Positions 1 through 8,876 of a stretch of DNA of 64,000 nucleotides are shown in pieces (positions within the stretch are counted from its first letter, which is position 1; each line of letters opens with the position of its first letter). Origin of the DNA: JAAXHF01 sp965242605 (lineage in GTDB: Bacteria; Desulfobacterota; Binatia; Bin18); contig CBDESS010000001.1 of NCBI GenBank assembly GCA_965242605.1, positions 682,001 to 746,000 of the forward strand, read 5' to 3'. A program made the translations under genes and the position numbers. Below the pieces are notes generated by a model that did no database searches, was not told the DNA's origin, and worked only from the letters and a program-made list of their open reading frames with translations.

Positions 1-149
1 CTCCGGTCGGGCGTGCCCACGAACTTGCGGTACACCGAGAACTGCATCATCTCATAGCCGCGTTTGCGGATGTCATTGTGAAACCGGGTGTATGCCTTCC
101 GGCCTTCTGGGCTGGCGACAGGAAGGTCGTAGAAGACGAGCAGCCACAT
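1..149 (-). CDS. cas2: CRISPR-associated endoribonuclease Cas2, N-terminal part (cut by window edge)
   Basis: Read on the minus strand from an ATG at 147-149, about 49 codons are visible before the window ends. The peptide begins MWLLVFYDLPV and continues with RKAYTRFHNDIRKRGYEMMQ, which is the Cas2 pattern of a first beta strand ending in the D of FYDLP, then a helix and a Gly-Tyr-x-Met/x-Gln strand. Cas2 dimers bridge Cas1 dimers in the spacer-integration complex. It follows cas1 by about 22 bp in the same direction, the order expected of a type II-C locus (cas9-cas1-cas2). The frame stays open a little upstream (…SGRPRY before the Met), so the true start could be earlier, overlapping the cas1 end. 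The C-terminus is missing only because the window stops. Confidence 0.88.
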   Translation of the reverse strand, partial: MWLLVFYDLPVASPEGRKAYTRFHNDIRKRGYEMMQFSVYRKFVGTPDR

Positions 150-171
150 GTAACGCGGCCTTCCAGAAACT

Positions 172-1074
172 TCAGGAGAGGAACGGGCGGTCTGGATAGC
201 GAACCCGTGTCTCGCGGCCGTCTTCAAGAAATTCTCGATACCCACGCACGACTTCCAGCACTGCCCGCTTGAGCGGCCCATCATTCGCAAATGGCTCTGA
301 TATCGCCGACTTCACCGCTTTCTGGTCAATGCCGTCCCTCTCGCCTGCTCCGCGTGTCACCGCCGCATCCACGGTCGGGCGGAAAGGCTCCATCAGGTCG
401 GAAGCAAGCGCCCAGGCGTTGGTGCGAGAGGCATGACCAAACCCCAGCGACGGGTCGCAGCCAAGCGCCACAAGCCCGCGCCCCACGGTTGCCAGCAGAA
501 CGGCATACCCCCAGTTCAGCAACCCATTACGCGGGTCTTCCTGGTCCGAGCGCTTGAAATCACTGAACAGACCACGCCAATAGATCGCAGCCGCCTGAGC
601 CTCAACTGTCTCCTGTCCATCCAGCCCTACATCGTCCGCCAGGCGTCGGACCCGCTGAGCGCCCCGCGCACCGACCTGTTCCAGGAGCGCCGCCTGTACC
701 ATGATTTTCGCCCGCACGGTGCGCCGCCAGAGCCGGCGGGCAGCGACCTGCCCACGCAAAGCGCACGCTTGGATGCGGCGGACTTGTCCGGCGTTCCACC
801 CCGCGCTGATCGGCAGAGACACAGAGACCGGGAGATGTTGCCGGCAAAAAATGACCGGGATACTGCGCTCACCGCAGGCCGCGAGCGCCGCGGTTGTCAC
901 CGTCGCCCGCTCGGTTTCCAGCACAACCGCCAGCACGTCGCCGGACGGGAGCGTTACCCGGCCATCTCCATCGCGCTTTTCGATGACGAAGCTATTTGCC
1001 TCGAAGCGGATATGACACCGGCTGGATACCTCCAGGAGCCTTTCTGCGCCTGTGAAGTCGTCTGCCAAGGACAT
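172..1074 (-). CDS. cas1: CRISPR-associated endonuclease Cas1 (type II)
   Basis: 300 residues, normal for type II Cas1, the metal-dependent integrase that inserts new spacers together with Cas2. The active-site layout is visible: Glu158 in EAQAAAIYW, then GLLNWGYAVL, His214 in GFGHAS and Asp226/Glu229 in ASDLMEPFRP. The N-terminal beta domain shows the usual SSRCHIRF…FVIEKRDG and LPSGDVLAVVLE stretches. Its predicted start lies inside the 3' end of cas9, an overlap of 83 bp in another frame. The N-terminal domain needs residues encoded there, so the overlap looks real rather than a mis-called start. It is read in the same direction as cas9 and cas2 and is probably translationally coupled. Confidence 0.95.
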   Translation of the reverse strand: MSLADDFTGAERLLEVSSRCHIRFEANSFVIEKRDGDGRVTLPSGDVLAVVLETERATVTTAALAACGERSIPVIFCRQHLPVSVSLPISAGWNAGQVRRIQACALRGQVAARRLWRRTVRAKIMVQAALLEQVGARGAQRVRRLADDVGLDGQETVEAQAAAIYWRGLFSDFKRSDQEDPRNGLLNWGYAVLLATVGRGLVALGCDPSLGFGHASRTNAWALASDLMEPFRPTVDAAVTRGAGERDGIDQKAVKSAISEPFANDGPLKRAVLEVVRGYREFLEDGRETRVRYPDRPFLS

Positions 1075-4000
1075 CGATTGTCAACCTGGTGATATCGTTA
1101 TCAGGTGTGATTCGCCGCTTCTGTTCCTGTTTGCGGGCGGCTTCGTTCACTGGGTAGGCGATCAACTGCTTGTTAATATTCAGACCAGTCACGACAAACG
1201 CTTGTCCATCCTTGAGCACCGTATCTCCCCGACGGAAGATCGGGGAGCCTTTTCTGAATACGCTTGCGCGTTCCTCGGCATTCATCCGGGCGAACTCGGC
1301 GACCGAAATAACCTGCCGGTCTCCGGCCTTTGGCGCACCCACCACAGCGAACTTGCCTTCACTGTTGATGAACGCGCCCTTTTGACCGGACAGGGGGAGA
1401 GCTGTTCTGCGCTTGAGTGTTATGTTCCTGCCGCCTTCCCGGTTGCGGTAGTGAAGCTCAATCTTCCCGGCCAGATTGTCGGCACGATGCTTCTCTTTCG
1501 GCGTGGTCATCGGGAGGGCTTCGTAGCGGGCAAGAATCTCTTTCGCGCTGAGAACCGCATCACCGTCCGGGGCTACTCCTTCCTTGCGGAGCAGGCCGGT
1601 CAACTTCTTTCTCTTTTCCCACGCTGGCCGGAACGAGTAGATATTCTCTTTTCCAAACGCCCCGAGTCCGCCGCCCATCTTGTCGCCGGGGTTCCAGCGG
1701 TTGTCCGCACGATGGGCCGTGTGGATAGTCGGCAGCGTCTGTTCAAGCCGGGCGAGGTTGTCCTGAAAGTCCTTGAACAGCCCGGTACCGCCGGTGATGT
1801 GGCTCAAGGCTGTCTGTAAAGCGCGGGGGGTGTACAGTTCCTCATAGGCACACGCATGGGACAGCCGGGCGAAGGCAGCCCCGAGAACATGGCTGTCGAA
1901 ATGGGCCACCAGAAACGCATCAACCGCGTGGTTGCGGAGGTCGGAACGCTCCTTGTTGATGTCAAACATGCAGCGCAGCGCATGGACCGCCCACGCCTTG
2001 ATCGGCTCGGTTTCTGCCCCGAGGTGGCGCAGATAACGCCGTGCGAGCTTCGTGGACCAGCCGATATTGGCGATATCACGCGCCGCCGGGCCGCCCTCGC
2101 GCGGCGTGCGGTCGGGATGAAAACGACGGAACAGGGCGGCCCGGTCCCGGGGCCGGAATGGCTGCGCCCCCTTGCGGGTCGCTCCGTCTTCCCCCTCTGC
2201 GTCTGTCCCCGGCACAACCGGCTGCCTGGCCAGCGCCTTGAGTACGTCGGGGCGCGGCTCACCGAACTTATCGAGCCGATCACGGTCCTGCTGCGCCCTT
2301 GCCAGGGTCTCTTCAAGGCGTTTCCGCCGTGGGGAAGTACGAAGCTTCTTTTCACTCTCTTCAATCTGACTGTCCAGACCAAAGGTCGTAAACGCGACGA
2401 GAGCGGGCTGGAAGTCGTCGAGGTCGCCGAAGGCTTCCCACGGGAGACGCCGGCCCTTCTGTCGATTGAAACGCGACACGAACATGTTGTTTTCGCGGAA
2501 GTCACCAAATGCGGCCGGCTCAACGTGGTCAAGCTGATATTCGCTGCCGTCCACCAGCGCACTTGGCTGGATATCACTCCCGTCGTAGTCCCGCCAGCCT
2601 TGACGGACCGCGGCCTTCCAGCGGTCTACCAGGCGGTCAAGCCCAGGACCGACCGGCATGGTTGCACCGAGAACCTTCTCGATCTCTGCTTCGATGCGCT
2701 TGCGCAGTTTCTCGCGGGCGCGGTTCGTCGTAGTGTGGCCCGCGGCCTGCGCCTCTGAGAAGGTTGAGCGGGCCATCTCGATAGCGCAGCGCGTCGGCAG
2801 AATACCGCCCATCATTTCGATAATCGCGTTCACCACGGCCCGCAGCCGGTTCATAACCACATGCACATCAGGGTTGGCCGCCCGCCCGTACTGCCGTTCC
2901 TCTGCCACAGTCCGCTCCTCGGGCGCGAACCCTGTTGCCGGGACAGTCTCGTCCGGCATGACCTGGCCGTAATACGGAAGCCGCTCATAGAGCTCGAGTG
3001 CTGGTTCCGGTGCTCCCTGTTCCCGGAGCTTGCGGAGCTGCTCGCCGTGATCCAGCCTTTGCGCGTAGCAGTCGCCGAGCAGGCGGACGGCTTTGACGGA
3101 TAGTGACGAAAACCTGTCTTCGAGTTTCCTGGCGACCTCTGCCCGGTCCACCCTTTCCAGCACGCCGGGGCCGAACTGTGCCTCCGCGTCGTGCTTCAGG
3201 GCCTCGTCGTCGCACGTGTTCCACGGCCGCACCTCCTCACCGTCAGCCGAAGGCCAGTGCCGGCGCAGGAACCGCATTGTCCAGTCATCGCGTTGCTCAA
3301 CAGGCAGACCGCGCCATGCCTCTCCCAAGGCTTCACCAAGCGCGACATCGGTTTTGGCTCCTTCCAGTCGCCGCGCCCCGGATCCGTCGCCCCGGTCGAG
3401 TTTCAATTCAATCCCAAGTTCCCCGGAAAGTTCCTTGAGGCTGACCATCTCGCGTGCCGAGAGAAGAGCGACCGCCCTGTTGAACGTATCCGTATCAAGG
3501 GCCTCGTCATCCCGGTCACGCAGATTGGTCGCCTGCTGCAAGCTGCGGAACCGCTGAAAACTCGGCAGGGCGGTAACACAGCGGTATTCGCCGGGGAACC
3601 AGCGGCATCGGCCCGGCGTTCTGGCCTGGAGCGGTCGCCTGAACTCCGCGGCCTCTTCAATACGCGCCCAGGCATCGTCATCAATCCTGATTCCCGAATC
3701 CCCCCTCAGCTTCTCGCACTCCTTACGGACCAGGGAGAAGGTCGGGGTCAGGAACTTGAGCGCTTCATAGCTCGGCACCTCGTCGCCGTCCTTGGCTCTC
3801 TCCTTCCCGTGCTCCTTCTGCCTCTGCCACGCGAGAGAGCGATGACGCTTCCGAAACTGAACCTTGTCGCGTCTGGCATCGCTCGCACAGCGTTCCAGAA
3901 ATTCTCCGATTGTTCGACAGCCGTACTGCTGGAGCGCCTGACGGTAGGCCTCCTCGGTCCGCGTGGCAAAGCCTGAGCCTTCATCCGGTCCGGCACGACC

Positions 4001-4627
4001 AATGGGTTTCACGTACCCGCGGCGTTTCAGGGCATTGTACAAAGCCCGCCCCAGGTCGTGAGGATGGACGGGGAACGGGGGGTCAAGCAGCTTGACCCGG
4101 AGCACATCCGCTGTGATAGTGACCTGTCCCTTGAGGTCTTCGCCCTCTTTGGGCAGCAGCCCGGCATCTTGCAGTGCCCGCTTGACGTGCAGACGCCGTC
4201 GCTGACGGGCATCCAGCATATGGCGCTTGGCCCTGGACTCCGCGCGAATTTTCGAGAGCGACTTGTCCCCCTTCTCCTGTCGTTCTCGGGCGTCGAACTT
4301 ATGCGTCCCCAGCGGCACAAAGCCGGGGAGGTCGGGAAGCTGTGTGCGGGTGGCCGACTTCGGCAATGTGCTGTTATGGTCGGCAATATCCTGCGCGGTC
4401 AGAAAACACAGACGCTTGCCGTCCTCGAAAAGGATGCACCAGCCGATATTGCCGTTGCCGATGTCAAAGCCAATGCGGTAGCCGGTAAACGTTCCGAGAT
4501 TGGCTTTTCTCGTCGAACGCCGCCGCGGACCGGCCGCGGTGTTCACTTCCTCTTGAAATGCCGCGTCCTCATAATCTTCGGACTGACGAGCTATGCGGGC
4601 AAATGGCTTCATAGCGTCATTCTCCAT
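992..4627 (-). CDS. cas9: CRISPR effector nuclease Cas9 (type II, II-C-like gene order)
   Basis: RNA-guided DNA endonuclease of about 1,211 residues. Residue numbers here count from a TTG one codon upstream of the preferred ATG. RuvC-I is GYRIGFDIGNGNIGWCI (catalytic Asp about 56). The Arg-rich bridge helix is SKIRAESRAKRHMLDARQRR (126-145). RuvC-II is CAIEMAR (Glu about 618), HNH is YQLDHVEPAAF…NRQKGR (His about 702), and RuvC-III is RNHAVDAFLV (His 901, Asp 904). All nuclease residues look intact. It is longer than the compact ~1,050-residue II-C enzymes. ATG at 4625-4627 is preferred; an internal ATG six codons later is also possible. No csn2 or cas4 is visible, and cas1-cas2 follow directly, which fits II-C. 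A TATAGT -10-like box on this strand lies about 12 bp upstream of the start (4639-4644). Confidence 0.97.
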   Translation of the reverse strand: MENDAMKPFARIARQSEDYEDAAFQEEVNTAAGPRRRSTRKANLGTFTGYRIGFDIGNGNIGWCILFEDGKRLCFLTAQDIADHNSTLPKSATRTQLPDLPGFVPLGTHKFDARERQEKGDKSLSKIRAESRAKRHMLDARQRRRLHVKRALQDAGLLPKEGEDLKGQVTITADVLRVKLLDPPFPVHPHDLGRALYNALKRRGYVKPIGRAGPDEGSGFATRTEEAYRQALQQYGCRTIGEFLERCASDARRDKVQFRKRHRSLAWQRQKEHGKERAKDGDEVPSYEALKFLTPTFSLVRKECEKLRGDSGIRIDDDAWARIEEAAEFRRPLQARTPGRCRWFPGEYRCVTALPSFQRFRSLQQATNLRDRDDEALDTDTFNRAVALLSAREMVSLKELSGELGIELKLDRGDGSGARRLEGAKTDVALGEALGEAWRGLPVEQRDDWTMRFLRRHWPSADGEEVRPWNTCDDEALKHDAEAQFGPGVLERVDRAEVARKLEDRFSSLSVKAVRLLGDCYAQRLDHGEQLRKLREQGAPEPALELYERLPYYGQVMPDETVPATGFAPEERTVAEERQYGRAANPDVHVVMNRLRAVVNAIIEMMGGILPTRCAIEMARSTFSEAQAAGHTTTNRAREKLRKRIEAEIEKVLGATMPVGPGLDRLVDRWKAAVRQGWRDYDGSDIQPSALVDGSEYQLDHVEPAAFGDFRENNMFVSRFNRQKGRRLPWEAFGDLDDFQPALVAFTTFGLDSQIEESEKKLRTSPRRKRLEETLARAQQDRDRLDKFGEPRPDVLKALARQPVVPGTDAEGEDGATRKGAQPFRPRDRAALFRRFHPDRTPREGGPAARDIANIGWSTKLARRYLRHLGAETEPIKAWAVHALRCMFDINKERSDLRNHAVDAFLVAHFDSHVLGAAFARLSHACAYEELYTPRALQTALSHITGGTGLFKDFQDNLARLEQTLPTIHTAHRADNRWNPGDKMGGGLGAFGKENIYSFRPAWEKRKKLTGLLRKEGVAPDGDAVLSAKEILARYEALPMTTPKEKHRADNLAGKIELHYRNREGGRNITLKRRTALPLSGQKGAFINSEGKFAVVGAPKAGDRQVISVAEFARMNAEERASVFRKGSPIFRRGDTVLKDGQAFVVTGLNINKQLIAYPVNEAARKQEQKRRITPDNDITRLTIDVLGRRLHRRRKAPGGIQPVSYPLRGK

Positions 4628-4689
4628 CAAGCAGGTCTACTATAGCGACTGAACCCCGGCCCTGGAAGCAGACTGTTGACATTGCCCCG

Positions 4690-4841
4690 GTATTCCTGTT
4701 TGGATGTGCAGTACGACTTGAAAACGGCGGAGAGTCAACCCGATAAGGGTTCTCCCGAGAGATGATCGGTCCGGCGCTGCGGCAATGGACCATCCCCGGC
4801 ATACCCGGGGGAAGGCCGACCTGCATCAGGTCGGTTTTTTT
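4690..4841 (+). ncRNA. tracrRNA: tracrRNA candidate, divergent from cas9
   Basis: The gap between cas9 and the next gene holds a compact series of plus-strand hairpins ending in a textbook intrinsic terminator, as expected of a tracrRNA. The likely anti-repeat includes 4711-4725, whose complement GTTTTCAAGTCGTAC has the GTTT start typical of type II repeats. Downstream are hairpins AACCC/GGGTT (4737-4751), GGTCC/GGACC (4768-4791) and a CCCC/GGGG stem (about 4794-4811). The last is CCGACCT/AGGTCGG (4816-4834) followed by seven T. A TTGACA at 4676-4681 could be a -35 box but no good -10 is paired with it. The 5' end is a guess. No repeat array is in the window to confirm pairing. Confidence 0.72.
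4816..4841 (+). terminator. Intrinsic terminator of the tracrRNA candidate
   Basis: A perfect 7-bp GC-rich stem (CCGACCT, loop GCATC, AGGTCGG) is followed at once by TTTTTTT. It ends transcription towards the CoA-transferase gene and sets the strand of the tracrRNA candidate. Confidence 0.85.
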
Positions 4842-5010
4842 GTTGTATCGCTGTAACTACCTGTTTTTGTTGAATCTGACTTCGGGAGGGGGGTAGAAAA
4901 CAAGCTGAACTTATGGAAAAGAGGGAAATCGTGCGTCAAATTTTCCGATAAAAGCAGGGCCCGCGCGCTATAAAGGCTCGGAAACGACCCATTGCCACAA
5001 GGAGGACCGC

Positions 5011-6222
5011 ATGGCGGGAGCATTAGACGGAATCAAAGTCCTGGAACTGACCCGGGTGGGGCCGGGGGCGTTCTGCACCATGATGTTGGCAGATATGGGC
5101 GCTCAGGTACTCAAGGTTGAGGCCCCGCCGTCGGGCAAGCTGGCCGGCTCGGGCGCTTCACCCACCCCCGACCAGGCAAGGAAGCTGGCCACCAATTTCA
5201 CCAATCGGAACAAGAAGAGCGTCACCCTCAACCTGAAAGACGCGGAGGGGCAGGCCATCCTGCAAGATCTGGCCAGAGACTATGACGTACTCGTTGAGGG
5301 CTTTCGGCCCGGGGTGATGCAGCGCCTGGGCGGCGATTATGCCACGCTGAGCACACTCAACCCGCGCCTGGTGTACTGCTCGCTGAGCGGATTCGGCCAG
5401 GATGGCCCATATCGGGAGTATCCGGCCCACGACCTGAACTATCTCTCTCTCGGCGGCGTGCTCAACCTGATCGGTCAGCCCGAAGGACCGCCGGCGATTC
5501 CGCTGAACATTATCGCCGACTACGCCGGTGCCTCCATGCACGGCGTGACCGGCATCATGTTTGCCCTGTTCGCCCGCGAGCGGACCGGCAAAGGCCAGTT
5601 CGTTGATGTGTCCTATCTCGACACCACCATCTCCCTGCTGGCGGCCACGCCCAATGTCCGTGACTATTTTGCCGAGGGCACAATGCCCGGCCGGGGCAAG
5701 GGCGTGTTTGGCGGCGGGTTTGCGTATTACAGCGTGTACAATACCAGAGATAACAAGCAGTTGAGCATCGGCTGTACCGAGCCGTGGTTGTGGAACAATC
5801 TGTGTGACGCGCTGGACCGCCCGGACTGGAAAGACTGCGGCATGAAGGCCGGCGACTTCTCGCAGACCACGACCGACCGCCACCAGCAGGTGCGCCGGGA
5901 ACTCCAGGCCGTGCTGATGACCAGAACCCGCGACGAATGGTATGAACTCCTGACCAAGGCCGATGTCTGTGTCGGCAAGGTCTACGATGTGCCTGAGGTC
6001 TTTGACGACCCCCAGGTCCGCCACCGTCAGATGGCGGTCGAGCTCGACCATCCCCAGGCCGGCAAAGTGACCCAGGCCGGGGTAGCGGTCAAACTGTCCG
6101 ATACCCCGGGCGCTATCCGCTCCTTTGCCCCGTCAATCGGCCAGCACACACAGGAGGTTTTGGGCGGCCTCGGCTACAGCCGGGCTCAAATCGCCGCACT
6201 GCGCGAGAAACGGGTGGTGTAA
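5011..6222 (+). CDS. CaiB/BaiF family CoA-transferase, alpha-methylacyl-CoA racemase-like
   Basis: 403 residues, the normal size of class III CoA-transferases and of the related alpha-methylacyl-CoA racemases. The N-terminus shows GIKVLELTRVGPGAFCTMML and later NRNKKSVTLNLK, family hallmarks. Residues 140-141 (PAHDLNYL) and Asp170 (NIIADYAGAS) match the His/Asp pattern of the racemase branch, so the enzyme may epimerise a 2-methylacyl-CoA rather than transfer CoA. The substrate cannot be told from sequence. The start is fixed by AAGGAGG seven bases before the ATG. It is the first gene after the tracrRNA terminator; a TATAAA box lies at 4969-4974. The helicase gene follows after 12 bp, so they may share a transcript. 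Confidence 0.88.
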   Translation: MAGALDGIKVLELTRVGPGAFCTMMLADMGAQVLKVEAPPSGKLAGSGASPTPDQARKLATNFTNRNKKSVTLNLKDAEGQAILQDLARDYDVLVEGFRPGVMQRLGGDYATLSTLNPRLVYCSLSGFGQDGPYREYPAHDLNYLSLGGVLNLIGQPEGPPAIPLNIIADYAGASMHGVTGIMFALFARERTGKGQFVDVSYLDTTISLLAATPNVRDYFAEGTMPGRGKGVFGGGFAYYSVYNTRDNKQLSIGCTEPWLWNNLCDALDRPDWKDCGMKAGDFSQTTTDRHQQVRRELQAVLMTRTRDEWYELLTKADVCVGKVYDVPEVFDDPQVRHRQMAVELDHPQAGKVTQAGVAVKLSDTPGAIRSFAPSIGQHTQEVLGGLGYSRAQIAALREKRVV

Positions 6223-6234
6223 GCGGGGCGGGGG

Positions 6235-7602
6235 ATGCGTCTGCGCTTTGAGCTCGGCACTGTTGTGGTGGACGAGCCGCCCCAGGACTTCCACGCCCCG
6301 CTCTGCTTGCGCTGGGACGACCGGGTCGATCGCTGGCGGGCGCAGGCGCATCACTACCGCCGGCTGCTCGACTCCTTCACCCAGGCCGGTCTTGCGTGTC
6401 GGAACACGGCCCCGGCCTATCCGACACTCCGGCTGGTCAGCCGTCTTGAACACAGCCCCCACCCGTTTCAGACCGAAGCACTGGCCGCCTGGCAGCAGGC
6501 CGGGCGGCGGGGGGTGATTGTCCTGCCGACCGGTGCTGGCAAGAGCCATGTCGGTCAGATGGCCATTGCCAGCGTGCAGCGCGGAACGCTGGTGGTTGCC
6601 CCCACGATCGACCTCATGAACCAGTGGTATGACCTGCTGTGCGCGGCGTTTGGCGAGCCGGTCGGGCTGCTCGGCGGCGGCTATTACGAACTCCAGGCCC
6701 TGACCGTCACCACCTACGACAGTGCCTACAGCCATATGGACCGGCTCGGCAACCGCTGGGGGCTGGTGATTTTTGACGAATGCCACCACCTGCCGGGCGA
6801 GATGTACAGCCACGCCGCCCAGATGTGTCTGGCCCCGTATCGGCTGGGGCTGACCGCCACCCCGGAGCGGGCCGACGGCCGCCACGTCCTGCTTGACGAT
6901 CTCATCGGCCCCCAGGTCTACGCCAAGGGCATCACCGAGCTGTCCGGGGAGTATCTGGCCGACTATGTGACCGAGCGGGTCACGGTGCATCTCACGCCCG
7001 AGGAGGAGGCCGAGTACCGTCAGGCCAGGGGCAGGTTTTACAATTTCATCGTGGACCACGGCATTGTCCTGGACGGGCTGGCCGGCTGGCACCGGTTCAT
7101 CCGCGAGAGCGCCCGCAGCCGCCAGGGCCGCCAGGCGCTGCTGGCCCATCAACGCTCAAAAAAACTGGCGCTTGGCACATCGGCCAAGCTCCGCACGCTG
7201 GACTTTCTGCTCAAAAAGCACGCGCAGGAACGGACGCTCATTTTTACCAGCGATAATGACACGGTGTACGCCATCTCAGCCGCGTTTCTGATTCCGGCCA
7301 TTACCCATCAGACCCCGACCAAAGAGCGCAAAGCCATTCTGGAGGGGTTTAATCGGGGCGATCATCTGGCCCTGGCCACCTCAAAAGTCCTCAACGAGGG
7401 CGTGAATGTCCCGGAAGCGAGTGTGGCGGTGATTCTGTCCGGGTCCGGCTCAACCCGGGAGCACGTCCAACGGCTGGGACGGGTCTTGCGCAAACAGGAG
7501 GGCAAGCAGGCCGTGCTGTACGAGGTGATTACCGCCGGCACGGTCGAAGAAGGCATCAGCCGCCGGCGGCGGCAGCACACCGCCTATCAGCACAAGGGCT
7601 GA
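6235..7602 (+). CDS. XPB/Rad25-like superfamily 2 DNA helicase
   Basis: 455 residues with a full SF2 helicase core. Walker A is PTGAGKS (98-104), motif Ia/Ib is VVAPTIDLMNQWYDLL, motif II is DECH (181-184) and motif III is LTATPER. The C-terminal RecA lobe carries LIFTSDNDTVYAI, ALATSKVLNEGVNVP and QRLGRVLRKQEGK (motif VI). The N-terminal LEHSPHPFQTEAL is the Q-motif-like part of XPB-type helicases, which act in DNA opening and repair. Bacterial and archaeal XPB is often beside a Bax1 nuclease; none is present here. The start has a purine-rich GGGGCGGGGG just upstream. Confidence 0.85.
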   Translation: MRLRFELGTVVVDEPPQDFHAPLCLRWDDRVDRWRAQAHHYRRLLDSFTQAGLACRNTAPAYPTLRLVSRLEHSPHPFQTEALAAWQQAGRRGVIVLPTGAGKSHVGQMAIASVQRGTLVVAPTIDLMNQWYDLLCAAFGEPVGLLGGGYYELQALTVTTYDSAYSHMDRLGNRWGLVIFDECHHLPGEMYSHAAQMCLAPYRLGLTATPERADGRHVLLDDLIGPQVYAKGITELSGEYLADYVTERVTVHLTPEEEAEYRQARGRFYNFIVDHGIVLDGLAGWHRFIRESARSRQGRQALLAHQRSKKLALGTSAKLRTLDFLLKKHAQERTLIFTSDNDTVYAISAAFLIPAITHQTPTKERKAILEGFNRGDHLALATSKVLNEGVNVPEASVAVILSGSGSTREHVQRLGRVLRKQEGKQAVLYEVITAGTVEEGISRRRRQHTAYQHKG

Positions 7603-7638
7603 GCGGCTGCCGGTCGCCGACCTCAAAGATGCCGCTTG

Positions 7639-8733
7639 TCAGGAGAACGTAATGACGCTCCGCGCCACCGCACCCTGCTTGAGCAGATCGTAGGCGTGGT
7701 TGACCTGTTCAAGCGGCAGCGTCTTGGAGACCAGTTCGTCGATTTTGAGCCGGCCGTCCATGTACATGTCGATGAGCCGGGGCATGTCAAGGCGTGGTCG
7801 GGTCGAGCCATAGTAGGAGCCCTGGAGCTTCTTCTCCATCATCATGAACACGTTGGGGTTGAGCGAGATGCGAGAGCCGTCCGGCGAGACGCCGACAATT
7901 GTGCAGGCACCGCCCCGGGCGGTCATCTTGAAGGCCAGCTCAATCGTCTTGGGCGTGCTGATGACCTCAAAGCCGTAATCTACCCCGCGTCCCGCGGTCA
8001 GCTCCAGCACGGCCGCTAAGGCGTCGTCCTGAGACGGGTTCACGCAGTGGGTCGCGCCAAAGGTCCGGGCAAACTCAAGCTTGTTGTCAAGCAGGTCAAG
8101 CGCAATGATCCGGCGTGCCCCGGCAATGGCCGCACCCTGAATCACATTCAGGCCAACCCCGCCGCAGCCGATAACGGCGACTGTGCTGCCCGGCTGCACC
8201 CCGGCGGTGTTAATCGCCGCCCCGACCCCGGTCATGGTGCCGCAGCCAACAAAACAGGCCCGGTCCAGGGGCACATCGTCCCGGATTTTAATCGCGCAGC
8301 TCTCATGCACGACCGTCTCTTCGGCAAACGACGCGGTAAAGGCAAAATGGTGAATAGCCGCCCCGTTTTTGTGCAGGCGGGTCGTGCCGTCAACCAGCAC
8401 GCCGGCGGCCGTAGGGCGGGTTTCACACAGGTGCGGGCTGCCCTGGGTGCAGTACAGGCAGGTGCCGCACACCGGGTTGAAGGACAGCACCACATGGTCG
8501 CCCTCTTTGACCGATGTCACCCCGGCCCCGACTTCTTCAACGACCCCGGCCCCCTCGTGGCCGAGGACCATCGGCAGGGGTTGGCGCATATCGCCGGTCA
8601 TCACATGCAGGTCACTGTGGCAGGCCCCATTGGCTGCCACCCGGACCTTGACCTCTCCGGCTTTTGGCCGATCGATCTGTACATCTTCAACAACCAGGGG
8701 CATCCCAGGCTCGTACAAAACGGCAGCTCTCAT
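7639..8733 (-). CDS. Zinc-dependent alcohol dehydrogenase (MDR family, class III-like)
   Basis: 364 residues of the medium-chain dehydrogenase fold. Catalytic zinc ligands are seen in NGACHSDLHV and GHEGAGVVEEVG; structural zinc cysteines in CGTCLYCTQGSPHLC. The Rossmann motif is VIGCGGVGLNVIQG. The ending SVITF and the overall pattern resemble NAD-linked aryl- or long-chain alcohol dehydrogenases that oxidise alcohols to aldehydes. ATG at 8731-8733 is chosen because homology begins at MRAAVLYEP and a GGAG lies just before it. It is convergent with the helicase gene and divergent from the monooxygenase-like gene at 8877. Confidence 0.9.
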   Translation of the reverse strand: MRAAVLYEPGMPLVVEDVQIDRPKAGEVKVRVAANGACHSDLHVMTGDMRQPLPMVLGHEGAGVVEEVGAGVTSVKEGDHVVLSFNPVCGTCLYCTQGSPHLCETRPTAAGVLVDGTTRLHKNGAAIHHFAFTASFAEETVVHESCAIKIRDDVPLDRACFVGCGTMTGVGAAINTAGVQPGSTVAVIGCGGVGLNVIQGAAIAGARRIIALDLLDNKLEFARTFGATHCVNPSQDDALAAVLELTAGRGVDYGFEVISTPKTIELAFKMTARGGACTIVGVSPDGSRISLNPNVFMMMEKKLQGSYYGSTRPRLDMPRLIDMYMDGRLKIDELVSKTLPLEQVNHAYDLLKQGAVARSVITFS

Positions 8734-8876
8734 AGTCTGTGATCTCCTTTCGTGCTCACAATGGTACGCCAATTGCGCGGCTCCCGCCAGCCGCGGGCCC
8801 GGGCGGCAGGAGTTGCCAAAGCTCCCCTCGTCAGGCAAAAAGAAGCGTATCTCGTCTGACAAAAGGAGGAAGGCTT

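Noticed and set aside
4676..4704. TTGACA as a firm tracrRNA promoter
   Set aside because: No convincing -10 at 16-18 bp; kept only as a possible -35 element.
4842..5010. Search for CRISPR repeats between the tracrRNA candidate and the CoA-transferase gene
   Set aside because: No repeated unit of about 30-40 bp with regular spacers is seen here or elsewhere; the array must be outside the window.
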